A DNA stretch of 13,318 bases from contig CAAFYX010000108.1 in the NCBI GenBank assembly GCA_900767375.1, positions 1 to 13,318 of the forward strand, read 5' to 3'. Positions 5,492 through 12,632 of the stretch are shown in pieces. Both the position numbers and the translations under genes were made by a program. The DNA comes from Rikenellaceae bacterium (GTDB taxonomy: Bacteria; Bacteroidota; Bacteroidia; Bacteroidales; UBA932). How positions within the stretch are numbered: the stretch's first letter is position 1; each line of letters begins with the position of its first letter. The notes under the pieces were generated by a model. It did no database searches. It saw only the letters and a program-made list of their open reading frames with translations, and was not told the origin of the DNA.

Positions 5492-6766
5492 ATGGAAAAC
5501 GACATTGACAACAATTTCTCCGAAGTGCTGGATGTGGCCGCAACCGCAGGCCACATCCTCCTGGAGAACGGAGCAGAAATCTCACGCGTCGAGGAGACGA
5601 TGTCCCGCATCGCCACCCACTTCGGCGTCAGCTCCAGCAACTTCTTCGTCCTCAGCAACGGAATCTTCACCACCGGCTCCAACCGGCGGATCGAGCACAA
5701 GGACAATTATGCCAATGTCGAATTCATCCCAATAAAGGCCATCCAGTTCGACAGGGTGGTCGCCGTCGGACAGCTCAGCTACGACATCAGCGCCGGCAGG
5801 TGCACCCTCCAGCAGGCCAAGGAAAGGCTTGAGGAGATCAGGCGGATGCCCGCCAAGCCGGACTGGGAGCAGCTGCTCGCCACCGCCGTGGGAGCCGGAG
5901 GCTTCTGCGCCGTGTTCGGCGGAGGCTGGCTGGACTGCGCGGCGGCATTCGCCGTAGGCGCATTGCTCTTTCTCTTCACACAGGTCTTAAGCTCGAAGTA
6001 TCTGTCCAAGATAGTCGGGGGCGTGTGCAACGCCATCGTCGGGACCTTCCTCAGCGTCCTTTTCTGCAGGATCGGCTTCGGACACAGCCTCAGCGACATA
6101 ATCATCGGTGCCATGATGCCGCTCATCCCGGGAGTCCCCTTCGTCAACGGCGTCCGCGACCTTGCTAACTCCGACTATATCGCCGGCCTGACGAGGCTCA
6201 CCGACGCGGTGCTGGGATTCTTCTGCATCGCCATAGGCGTGATCGTCACCTTCGTGACAGACGGAGTGCTGTTCGGCGAAAGCATTGTCCTGGAAGGGAT
6301 GTCGGTAAGCGCGCAGACCGCCGGCCTGGTCTGGCAGGCACTGCTTTCAGGCGTGGCGACGATGGGCTTCGCGGCCCTGTTCGGAGTGCCGCGCAGCAGA
6401 TATGCCACCTGCGGGTTCATCGGAGCTTTCGGGTGGGTGCTGTATCTGGTCCTGACGAGATACGCCGGAGCCGTCTCCGTATTCGCCACCGTCGTTTCCG
6501 CGACCGTGGTCTGCCTGCTGTCAAGAATTGCTGCTGTAAGGCACAAGACGCCGAGCAGCGTGTATCTGATCTGCGGACTGTTCCCGCTCATTCCGGGAGC
6601 GGGTATTTTCTGGAGCATGTATTATCTGGTCTCCGAGCAGTTCAGCCTCTCGTTCTCAAGTCTTGGAACGGCACTGAAAGTGGCCGTTGCCATTGTCATG
6701 GGAATCATTCTGGGGATGGAGCTTCCTCAGAGGCTGTTCGCCGGCAGAAAGGTCAGACGGTCTTGA
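5492..6766 (+). CDS. threonine/serine exporter, ThrE-type (fused DUF1212 and DUF3815 halves)
   Basis: This 424-residue inner-membrane protein of the ThrE family would export threonine and serine using the proton gradient. The N-terminal half has a soluble part (residues 1-125: LLENGAEISRVEETM, then SNGIFTTG) followed by several membrane segments. It carries the family signature PLIPGVPFVNGVRD at 210-223, followed by LANSDYIAG. The C-terminal half (about 275-420) is the smaller membrane domain, with the matching FPLIPGAGIF at 364-373. In E. coli the equivalent halves are separate proteins (YjjP and YjjB); here they are one chain, as in Corynebacterium ThrE. The gene converges on the aspartokinase gene with a 14-nt overlap (6753-6766). 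Exact substrates are inferred from the family. Confidence 0.9.
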   Translation: MENDIDNNFSEVLDVAATAGHILLENGAEISRVEETMSRIATHFGVSSSNFFVLSNGIFTTGSNRRIEHKDNYANVEFIPIKAIQFDRVVAVGQLSYDISAGRCTLQQAKERLEEIRRMPAKPDWEQLLATAVGAGGFCAVFGGGWLDCAAAFAVGALLFLFTQVLSSKYLSKIVGGVCNAIVGTFLSVLFCRIGFGHSLSDIIIGAMMPLIPGVPFVNGVRDLANSDYIAGLTRLTDAVLGFFCIAIGVIVTFVTDGVLFGESIVLEGMSVSAQTAGLVWQALLSGVATMGFAALFGVPRSRYATCGFIGAFGWVLYLVLTRYAGAVSVFATVVSATVVCLLSRIAAVRHKTPSSVYLICGLFPLIPGAGIFWSMYYLVSEQFSLSFSSLGTALKVAVAIVMGIILGMELPQRLFAGRKVRRS

Positions 6767-8042
6767 GCACGAACTGAAGGGTGCTGCGGCTTCCCTGCTT
6801 TACGATCACCTTCTTCCCCTTCATGAACTCCTTTTCGATTTCAGACGGCTGTTCGCCCGCGCGGTGACGTACGGTGAACAGCTGCAGTCCGTCATTGTAC
6901 TTGATGCTGAACTGCTCCCTGAGGCAGTCGATCAGGGCGCTGAGGCGGTTCTCGTCGCTGTCGATGCAGAGCGAGAGCATCAGGGCGGAGGTCTGGATCA
7001 TATTGGCATGGATGCGCAGCGAGTCGCAGGCGGCGAAGATGGTCTTCAGGTTGTGCTCGTTCATGAACGAGTAGTCGCGCGGCGAGAAGGAGACCAGGGT
7101 CTGGCGGTCCTTGACTATGTATGACGGCACTGAAGGGCCGGAGTCCGGGCGGCCGTCTATCACGGTCGGCTCGTTCTCAGGATGGATGAACGAGCGGACG
7201 TGGAGGGCGATGTTCTTGTTCTGGAGAGGCTTCATCGTCTTCGGGTGGATGACCGTGGCGCCGTAGAACGCAAGCTCGATGGCCTCAGGATAGGATATGT
7301 GAGGGATTTTCACCGTCTGCGGGAATCTCTTCGGGTCAGCGTTCAGGAGGCCGTCGACGTCCTTCCAGATGGTGACTTCCGAGGCGTTCAGGCAGTTCGC
7401 GAAGATGGCTGCGGAATAGTCGGAGCCTTCGCGGCCGAGGGTGGTGGTGTGCTTTCCGTCGGCGGTGCTGCCGATGAAGCCCTGGGTGATGAACAGGCTG
7501 CCCTCGGTGTGCTCAAGATTGAGGGACTTGATCCTGCGGCCGGTCTCGGCCCAGTCGACCGAGGCGGAGCGGAAGGTATGGTCAGTGACGACATAGCGGC
7601 GGGCGTCGAGCCAGCGGGTGTTGAGCCTTGTCCGGTTCAGGTAAGCGGCCACGATGAGGGTGGAAAGCAGCTCTCCGAAGCTTACTGTCTGGTCGTAATG
7701 GCAGTCATAGTCGAGGTCTGTGCGGCTGAGAAGGACATACAGGGCCTGTATCTGGGAGTCGAACACCTTGTACACTTCATTGTGGGAGTCATCGCTGAAA
7801 AGCTCGTCCATTATCCCCAGATGGAAGTCCACCAGCGGGTCAAGGATTTCCAGGCCGGCCCTGCCGCCCTGGCGGCGTGATTCCGCAAGGATGGATTCCA
7901 GCATGTTCGTGGTCTTGCCCATTGCCGAAACGACCAGCAGGATATCCCCGTCGCTGTGGCTGGAAACTATGGATGCCAGATTCCTGACCGCGGCGGCATC
8001 CTTGACCGATGCGCCTCCGAATTTGTATACTTTCCTTATCAT
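6753..8042 (-). CDS. aspartate kinase (aspartokinase)
   Basis: The 429-residue enzyme phosphorylates aspartate, the first step toward lysine, threonine and methionine. Amino-acid-kinase signatures are in order: KFGGASV at 7-13 (nucleotide and aspartate site), SFGELLS at 121-127, TTLGREGSDYSAA at 200-212, WKDVDGLLNADP at 226-237, and YPEAIELAFYGATVIHP at 251-267. Residues about 311-429 form the ACT-type regulatory region; allosteric control by lysine or threonine is likely but cannot be read. The length fits a monofunctional enzyme with no homoserine dehydrogenase domain. The frame is open to 8102, but I chose the ATG at 8042 for two reasons. It places KFGG at the usual distance from the N-terminus, and the likely promoter (8061-8087) lies inside the longer version. 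It converges with the threonine/serine exporter gene, a thematically related neighbour. Confidence 0.92.
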   Translation of the reverse strand: MIRKVYKFGGASVKDAAAVRNLASIVSSHSDGDILLVVSAMGKTTNMLESILAESRRQGGRAGLEILDPLVDFHLGIMDELFSDDSHNEVYKVFDSQIQALYVLLSRTDLDYDCHYDQTVSFGELLSTLIVAAYLNRTRLNTRWLDARRYVVTDHTFRSASVDWAETGRRIKSLNLEHTEGSLFITQGFIGSTADGKHTTTLGREGSDYSAAIFANCLNASEVTIWKDVDGLLNADPKRFPQTVKIPHISYPEAIELAFYGATVIHPKTMKPLQNKNIALHVRSFIHPENEPTVIDGRPDSGPSVPSYIVKDRQTLVSFSPRDYSFMNEHNLKTIFAACDSLRIHANMIQTSALMLSLCIDSDENRLSALIDCLREQFSIKYNDGLQLFTVRHRAGEQPSEIEKEFMKGKKVIVKQGSRSTLQFVLKTV

Positions 8043-8060
8043 AAGTCCGTTGTTTCCCTG

Positions 8061-8087
8061 CGAATATAGAGAAAAACCTTCAAACAA
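8061..8087 (-). promoter_or_regulatory. promoter of the aspartokinase gene
   Basis: On the minus strand TATATTCG (8061-8068) is a one-mismatch TAnnTTTG box, and TTG at 8085-8087 lies 16 nt upstream. It predicts a start near 8054 and a 12-nt leader to the ATG at 8042. Confidence 0.5.
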
Positions 8088-8100
8088 GGTTATGCTATTC

Positions 8101-8150
8101 ATTTTTTTTGACTACTTGCATGTGCCGGGCTGCAAGTAGTGCAAAAAAAT
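8101..8150. terminator. symmetrical hairpin with T and A tracts between divergent genes
   Basis: Perfect 10-bp arms ACTACTTGCA (8111-8120) and TGCAAGTAGT (8131-8140) flank loop tgtgccgggc. A T-run (8102-8109) and an A-run (8143-8149) extend the stem, and either strand would carry a U-tract after the hairpin. The shape is that of a bidirectional intrinsic terminator. However, it sits upstream of both divergent promoters, so it may be an insulator, an attenuator remnant or a protein-binding palindrome. Confidence 0.55.
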
Positions 8151-8180
8151 AAAACATCGATACAATACAAATAAATATTT

Positions 8181-8188
8181 TAACTTTG
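8181..8188 (+). promoter_or_regulatory. -7 box of the flippase/MFS unit
   Basis: TAACTTTG is an exact TAnnTTTG box. The start would be near 8195 and the leader about 15 nt to the ATG at 8210. It overlaps the TTG at 8186 where a longer reading frame could begin, making that start unlikely. Confidence 0.65.
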
Positions 8189-8209
8189 TACCAATATTTT
8201 GTACTGGGC

Positions 8210-9082
8210 ATGAACCTGAAATCATTAGCTAAAGATACAGCCATTTACGGCCTCAGCAGCATAGTCGGACGCTTCCTGAACTACCTGCTTGTTCCGATTT
8301 ATACATACAAGATCGCTGCGGAGAGCGGCGGATACGGCATAGTCTCGAACCTTTATGCTTATACCGCGCTGTTCCTTGCCATACTGACCTTCGGCATGGA
8401 GACCACGCTTTTCCGTTTCTCCAACAAGGACGGAAAGGACCCGGACAAGGTCTACGGCACCTCGCTCCGCATGGTGGGCGCCGTGGGGCTCGTGTTCATT
8501 GCCCTGCTGATGATATTCCTATCGCCGATCGCCGGTGCGATGGGATATGCCGCCCATCCTGAATATGTGGGCTGCATGGGCATAATCGTGGCTTTCGATG
8601 CATTCCAGGCCATCATGTTCTCCCGCCTCAGGCAGCAAAGACGTCCTGTGAAGTTCATGCTCCTGAAATTCGCTTTCATCATCCCCAACATACTCCTGAA
8701 CCTCTTCGTGTTCCTGGTGATGCCGTCGATGTTCGACAGATTCCCTGCCCTGCAGGAGATGTATGTGCGCTTCGACTACGGCGTGGGACTCATCTTCTTC
8801 CTGAACCTCATCTGCACCGGCCTGGTGTTCATAGGATTCGCCAAGGAGCTGAAGGGACTGGCCCTGGGATTTGACCGCGGTCTGTGCAAGGAGATGGTCA
8901 AGTACACCTGGCCTCTGCTCCTTTTCAGCCTCGTGGGAGTGCTCAACCAGGTCGCCGACAAGATCCTGTTCCCTTACCTTATGCCGGGAAAGGAAGGTAT
9001 GGTGCAGTTGGGAATATATGGAGCCTGTGTGAAGATAGCTATGATCATGACGCTGCTCGCCCGGGCGTTCAGATATGCATAG
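8210..9082 (+). CDS. polysaccharide flippase, N-terminal part, cut by in-frame TAG
   Basis: This reads 290 residues of a membrane flippase of the Wzx/MOP type, which moves lipid-linked oligosaccharide across the inner membrane. The N-terminus (AKDTAIYGLSSIVGRFLNYLLVPIYTY) is a hallmark of this family in Bacteroidota. It is followed by about eight hydrophobic segments. Translation stops at a TAG (9080-9082) right after AFRYA. The same frame resumes at once with EPIVFNGSRDKNSPE and runs to 9664. Together 8210-9664 makes 484 sense-length codons, the usual size for this family. The TAG sits in a conserved spot (R-Y/F-A-x-E-P-F), where Tyr would be one base away. The gene is therefore probably inactivated by a nonsense mutation, or the base is a sequencing or assembly error. 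The ATG at 8210 fits the promoter box at 8181. Confidence 0.85.
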   Translation: MNLKSLAKDTAIYGLSSIVGRFLNYLLVPIYTYKIAAESGGYGIVSNLYAYTALFLAILTFGMETTLFRFSNKDGKDPDKVYGTSLRMVGAVGLVFIALLMIFLSPIAGAMGYAAHPEYVGCMGIIVAFDAFQAIMFSRLRQQRRPVKFMLLKFAFIIPNILLNLFVFLVMPSMFDRFPALQEMYVRFDYGVGLIFFLNLICTGLVFIGFAKELKGLALGFDRGLCKEMVKYTWPLLLFSLVGVLNQVADKILFPYLMPGKEGMVQLGIYGACVKIAMIMTLLARAFRYA

Positions 9083-9091
9083 GAGCCGATA

Positions 9092-9664
9092 GTGTTCAAC
9101 GGAAGCCGTGACAAGAACAGCCCCGAAACCCTGGCGGACGGCACCAAGTGGTTCGCCATCTTCGCCATCCTGGCGTTCCTTGCCGTTGTCGTCTATATGC
9201 CTATAGTCAGACATTTCATCCAGCCTGCTTACTGGGACGGCCTCGGAGTCGTTCCGGTCGTGATGATGGCCGAGATGTTCATGGGAATGTACTTCAACTT
9301 CTCGTTCTGGTACAAGCTGAACGACCAGACCTGGTGGGGAGCGGTCATGAACGTGATAGGTGCGGCGGTGATGATCGGCGTCAACATTGCCCTTGTGCCG
9401 AAGATCGGATATTGGGCTTGCGCCTGGGGCGGTTTTGCCGGCTACGGAACGGCGATGCTGCTGAGCTATTTCATCGGGCAGAAGAAGTATCCGATAAACT
9501 ATGATATGAAGAGCATTTTCCTCTTCTGCGCCGCCGGAGCGGTCATCTTTGCGGCATACCGCGGCCTGGGAAGGCTCGGGCTCTCCGATGTCCTCTGCAT
9601 GGTGATCGGCACCGTGCTCCTGCTGGGATACGCATCCCTGGTCTGGAAGGCTATCAAGAAGTAA
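9092..9664 (+). CDS. polysaccharide flippase, C-terminal part downstream of the TAG
   Basis: This is the in-frame continuation of the gene at 8210. Codons after the TAG start at 9083, and the first possible start is GTG at 9092, giving 190 residues. It carries the remaining hydrophobic segments of the flippase, from TKWFAIFAILAFLAVVVYM onward. There is no promoter box directly upstream, and an isolated C-terminal half would lack half the transport pathway. Independent function is doubtful unless both halves assemble. The reading frame shows no further damage, which suggests the interruption is recent or artefactual. It ends 4 nt before the MFS gene. Confidence 0.8.
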   Translation: MFNGSRDKNSPETLADGTKWFAIFAILAFLAVVVYMPIVRHFIQPAYWDGLGVVPVVMMAEMFMGMYFNFSFWYKLNDQTWWGAVMNVIGAAVMIGVNIALVPKIGYWACAWGGFAGYGTAMLLSYFIGQKKYPINYDMKSIFLFCAAGAVIFAAYRGLGRLGLSDVLCMVIGTVLLLGYASLVWKAIKK

Positions 9665-9668
9665 GGTT

Positions 9669-10862
9669 ATGAAGGCATTCTCAATATTCAAGGAAGAGAC
9701 AAGATTCAAGGCGTTCTTCCTGTCCCTCCTCCTGTCCGCCATAGGATACGGCCTGTACAAGGGAGTGATCGACAACTATATGGCCGAGGTGGTCACTATG
9801 AACGAGCTTGACAGGGGTCTGACGGAGTTCTTCCGCGAGCTTCCGGGCCTTCTCCTGATAGTGGTGCTGGCCATATTCTACCGTTTCTCCGCTGAGAGGA
9901 TGTACAAGATGGGCCTCGTGATAATGGTCATCGGCATGACCCTGCAGGCGGTTGTGGCGCCGGCCAAGGCCCTGGTGATGGGAGTCATCTTCCTTTACTC
10001 GATGGGAGAGCACATCCAGCTGGGCATGAAGAACACGCTGTCGCTGGAGTACTCGAAGAGAGGCTACGGCGGGCAGGCGCTCGGCTACCAGAGCTCCATC
10101 TATCAGATAGGCAACCTCGCCGGCTACATCGCGGTCATCGCGGCCTTCGCGCTGGTCCCGAACACCACTCTTTTCAGACCGGTGTTCGCCGTGGCCGCCG
10201 GCTTCATGGTACTGGCCATGCTCGCATCCTTCCGCCTGAACAGCAACAGCAAGAAGAGCGACCCGAAGAACCGCTTCTATTTCAAGAAGAAGTTCAGGAA
10301 ATACTATATGCTCGAGGTGTTCTACGGAGCGCGCAAGCAGGTTTTCTTCACCTTCGGACCGTACATGCTCATCCTTTTCTACGGAGCGGATGCCGGAGTG
10401 ATAAGCCTCCTTTTCTCCATTTCGGCGATCGCCTGCTTCCTTCTGGCCCCGCTCGTGGGCAAGCTCATCGACAGGATAGGCTACAAGCCCGTGATGATAG
10501 CCGACACCCTTATCCTCGTGATAGTGTGCTTCTTCTACGGCTTCGCCCACAGGATATTCCCTATGCACACAGCATTCATAATCTGCTGCGTGAACTATGT
10601 ACTCGATTCAGTGATTTCGCTGGCTTCGATGGCCTCCAACGTCTATGTCCAGGACCTCGCGGATGACAAGGCAGAGATGCGCGCCACCATCTCCACAGGC
10701 ATATCGGTGAACCATCTGATCACCATCTTCATCGCCCTTCTGGGAGGCTGGATATGGAAGGTCCTCGGCATCGAGACCCTGTTCGTCCTGTCCGCGGTCC
10801 TCGGCCTCTGCAACAGCGCCTACGCCGCCACCATCAAGACCGCCAAGCCTAAGCAATCATAA
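9669..10862 (+). CDS. MFS transporter
   Basis: The 397-residue protein has about 12 hydrophobic segments in two halves, separated by a basic central loop (about residues 195-215, KKSDPKNRFYFKKKFRK). This is the standard major facilitator layout. The second half contains LVGKLIDRIGYKPVMI, matching the G-x-x-x-D-R-x-G-x-K loop between helices that is typical of MFS proteins. The first half is less canonical: RFSAERMYKMGLV takes the place of that loop. No substrate can be assigned. It starts 4 nt after the flippase frame, so it probably shares its transcript. A premature stop in the flippase could therefore reduce its expression by polarity. It overlaps the convergent YqaA-like gene by 14 nt. 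Confidence 0.88.
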   Translation: MKAFSIFKEETRFKAFFLSLLLSAIGYGLYKGVIDNYMAEVVTMNELDRGLTEFFRELPGLLLIVVLAIFYRFSAERMYKMGLVIMVIGMTLQAVVAPAKALVMGVIFLYSMGEHIQLGMKNTLSLEYSKRGYGGQALGYQSSIYQIGNLAGYIAVIAAFALVPNTTLFRPVFAVAAGFMVLAMLASFRLNSNSKKSDPKNRFYFKKKFRKYYMLEVFYGARKQVFFTFGPYMLILFYGADAGVISLLFSISAIACFLLAPLVGKLIDRIGYKPVMIADTLILVIVCFFYGFAHRIFPMHTAFIICCVNYVLDSVISLASMASNVYVQDLADDKAEMRATISTGISVNHLITIFIALLGGWIWKVLGIETLFVLSAVLGLCNSAYAATIKTAKPKQS

Positions 10863-11280
10863 GGGTCCAGATCGCGAAGCGCCCGAACTTGCCCACCAGC
10901 AGCAGGAACATCGTCCACACCGCCGGAGACTTGTAGAATCCCAGGGCGAGGCTGATAACGTCCCCGATGACGGGGACCCAGCTCAGCAGCGCCAGCCAGA
11001 CTCCGTACTTGTCGATGTAGCCCTTCTGCTTGTCCAGGGTCTCCTGCTTGATCTTGAAGGTCTTCTCCAGCCACTCCCATTTCGCCAGACGGCCAAGCCA
11101 ATAGGTGGTCACTCCCCCCAGCCAGTTGCCCAGGGTTCCTACAATCAAGCACTCCACCGGCAGCTTCGTTGCCAGAAGGACAGCAACATACAGAGCGTCA
11201 GAGCTGAAAGGAAATACCGTCGCCGCCAGGAAAGTGCCGATAAAAAGGCCGAGAAGGCCCAGTTCTTCAAGTCCGAACAT
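10849..11280 (-). CDS. YqaA/VTT-family small membrane protein
   Basis: The 143-residue membrane protein belongs to the VTT (SNARE-associated, DedA-related) group, YqaA branch. Visible signatures are TVFPFSSDALYVA near the N-terminus, GTLGNWLGGVTTYWLGR at about 48-64, and the re-entrant-loop motif WVPVIGDVISLALGF at about 101-115. Relatives are thought to act in membrane homeostasis and lipid handling, but the function of YqaA itself is not settled. The frame is open to 11316; I chose the ATG at 11280 because it gives the usual compact N-terminus (MFGLEELGLLGLF) and lies downstream of a TAnnTTTG box at 11316-11323. It ends in TAG and overlaps the MFS gene by 14 nt. Confidence 0.88.
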   Translation of the reverse strand: MFGLEELGLLGLFIGTFLAATVFPFSSDALYVAVLLATKLPVECLIVGTLGNWLGGVTTYWLGRLAKWEWLEKTFKIKQETLDKQKGYIDKYGVWLALLSWVPVIGDVISLALGFYKSPAVWTMFLLLVGKFGRFAIWTLMIA

Positions 11281-11300
11281 AGAAATACGCCAATAATTTA

Positions 11301-11308
11301 TATCTTTG
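11301..11308 (+). promoter_or_regulatory. -7 box of the DUF3089 lipoprotein gene
   Basis: TATCTTTG is an exact -7 box. A start near 11315 gives a leader of about 18 nt to the ATG at 11333. The TTG at 11306, which could begin a longer frame, lies inside the box. Confidence 0.65.
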
Positions 11309-11315
11309 CCAATCA

Positions 11316-11323
11316 CAAAAATA
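11316..11323 (-). promoter_or_regulatory. -7 box of the YqaA-like gene, facing the box at 11301
   Basis: On the minus strand this reads TATTTTTG, an exact TAnnTTTG match. It predicts a start near 11309 and a leader of about 29 nt to the ATG at 11280. It faces the plus-strand box at 11301-11308, so each promoter is transcribed through by the other. Confidence 0.5.
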
Positions 11324-11332
11324 GAAAATTTA

Positions 11333-12250
11333 ATGCATCCGAGAAATATTCTGACCGCTCTGGCCGCAGTGCTCCTGCTTTCCGCGTGCGCCGGGCAAAA
11401 GTCATGGTGGGCATCACCGGAAGCCTGGTATATGCCGGAGAACGGTGAAGCGCCGATGGGAGCCGATGTCTTCTACATCGCCTCCACCCAGGTCCCCGCC
11501 GAATCGGATACGTCAGGCAGCGAAGTCTTCCGCATCCTCCTCACCCCTGATGAGAGGGCGCTCTTCACCAAGGAATACAATTTCGCCAAAGCGATGTTCA
11601 CCGACTCGCTGAATTTCTTCGCGCCATATTATCATCAGTACACCCTCGAGTCCCTCCGCTTCGACAAGGACCGCAGATCGGAGATTCTCTCCGATGTGGC
11701 GGAAGAGGTCATAGAGGCGTTCGACTACTATATGGACCACTTCAACGGTGGCAGGCCCTTCATCCTCGCCGGCTTCAGCCAGGGCGGGATGCTGGTCCTG
11801 GAGCTGCTCAAGCATCTGGATGACGAGGAGTACTCCAGGCTGGTCGCCGCCTATTCCATCGGCAACCAGCTCTGCAGCGAGGACCTCCTCCACCCCCACA
11901 TCATCGCTGCCGACGGACCTGACGGATGGGGACAGACCGTCTCATTCAACACCGTGACCACCCTCAGCAGCATCTGGGACGTGGTTTCCGGAGATGCGGT
12001 GACCTGCATCAACCCTGTCAACTGGCGCACAGACGCCACTCCGGCCACGTTCACCTACAGGGAGGACAGCATCACCGTCCACGTGGACCAGGACAGGCAC
12101 GTGCTCGTGGCCGAAGGCATTGAGGAATCGGAGTACATTTTCGAGCCCCTGAGCGGATTCTGCAAGCCCGGCAACCTCCACCACTGGGACATCAAGTTCT
12201 ACAAGGACTTCATCGGCAGCAACGCCCTCCACCGCGCCTACGGCAAATAA
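11333..12250 (+). CDS. DUF3089-family lipoprotein (predicted alpha/beta hydrolase)
   Basis: The 305-residue product has a lipoprotein signal: hydrophobic residues 6-16 followed by LLSAC, with lipidated Cys19. It would be anchored in the cell envelope, probably the outer membrane. The body matches the DUF3089 family: ADVFYIAST near 45-53, NFFAPYYHQYTLES, then FILAGFSQGG with a nucleophile-elbow Ser149, and VTCINPVNW in the C-terminal third. The elbow is usually G-H-S-Q-G in relatives; here it is G-F-S-Q-G. The late LHHWDIKFY segment could supply the catalytic His. Substrate is unknown, and hydrolase activity is a family-level inference. The ATG at 11333 is supported by the promoter box at 11301 and by the signal peptide starting there. 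It is divergent from the YqaA-like gene. Confidence 0.88.
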   Translation: MHPRNILTALAAVLLLSACAGQKSWWASPEAWYMPENGEAPMGADVFYIASTQVPAESDTSGSEVFRILLTPDERALFTKEYNFAKAMFTDSLNFFAPYYHQYTLESLRFDKDRRSEILSDVAEEVIEAFDYYMDHFNGGRPFILAGFSQGGMLVLELLKHLDDEEYSRLVAAYSIGNQLCSEDLLHPHIIAADGPDGWGQTVSFNTVTTLSSIWDVVSGDAVTCINPVNWRTDATPATFTYREDSITVHVDQDRHVLVAEGIEESEYIFEPLSGFCKPGNLHHWDIKFYKDFIGSNALHRAYGK

Positions 12251-12303
12251 CGGCTTACGCCAATATTTTCGCGGCCAAAAGATGCTTTTTCTCCGAAAAA
12301 TGC

Positions 12304-12311
12304 TATCTTTG
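12304..12311 (+). promoter_or_regulatory. -7 box of the tRNA-Val gene
   Basis: TATCTTTG is an exact -7 box ending 14 nt before the first base of the tRNA, so transcription would start about 8 nt before the mature end. Confidence 0.65.
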
Positions 12312-12325
12312 TGTCCGCAAACTCC

Positions 12326-12400
12326 GGGACTTTAGCTCAGTCGGTTTAGAGCGCTTGCTTCACACGCAAGAGGTCAGCAGTTCGAATCTGCTAAGTCCCA
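12326..12400 (+). tRNA. tRNA-Val (anticodon CAC)
   Basis: A complete 75-nt cloverleaf. The acceptor stem GGGACTT (12326-12332) pairs with AAGTCCC (12393-12399), with discriminator A at 12400. The D-arm region is TAGCTCAGTCGGTTTAGAGC. The anticodon stem CTTGC/GCAAG encloses loop TTCACAC, giving anticodon CAC at 12361-12363, which reads GUG valine codons. The T-arm is AGCAG-TTCGAAT-CTGCT. The 3' CCA is not encoded. It has its own promoter box and terminator hairpin. Confidence 0.96.
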
Positions 12401-12436
12401 CTCCCTAAGAATAAACTGCAGACTGTTTTATGAATA

Positions 12437-12466
12437 AAGGGCTCCCGACTCACGCCGGGGGCCCTT
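12437..12466 (+). terminator. terminator hairpin after tRNA-Val
   Basis: AAGGGCTCCCG (12437-12447) pairs with CGGGGGCCCTT (12456-12466) through 11 positions including one G-T wobble, with an 8-nt loop. The following bases are pyrimidine-rich but not a long T-run. From here to 12632 I see only a small hairpin (12482-12497) and no gene. Confidence 0.6.
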
Positions 12467-12632
12467 CTTCCGTCAGGCAGCGTCCGGTCTCCCGGACATG
12501 ATGAGTGATGTTTTGTATATGTGTGCTTGCCGCCTGATGGAGATATGATTCTTTTCACATATTTTCATGAACGACATTTGTACTATTCTAATGACTCATG
12601 CTGATAGTCGGACATCTCACCAGGAGCAGATA

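Noticed and set aside
8043..8102. Longer aspartokinase start at 8102
   Set aside because: The extra 20 residues overlap the predicted promoter, and the family normally begins a few residues before KFGG.
9080..9082. TAG recoded as an amino acid in this organism
   Set aside because: Several intact genes here end naturally in TAG, including the symporter, whose TAG is followed by a terminator hairpin.
8519..9775. Very long antisense frame opposite the flippase
   Set aside because: Its product is rich in His, Glu and Arg, typical of the shadow of a GC-rich membrane-protein gene, and it spans the gene boundary of the flippase/MFS unit. The same applies to the antisense frame at 9681-10568 and the plus-strand frame at 1591-2358.
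12381..12400. tRNA-Val 3' end as an attachment site with a second copy nearby
   Set aside because: I found no repeat of this stretch in the remaining 900 bases of the window and no integrase.
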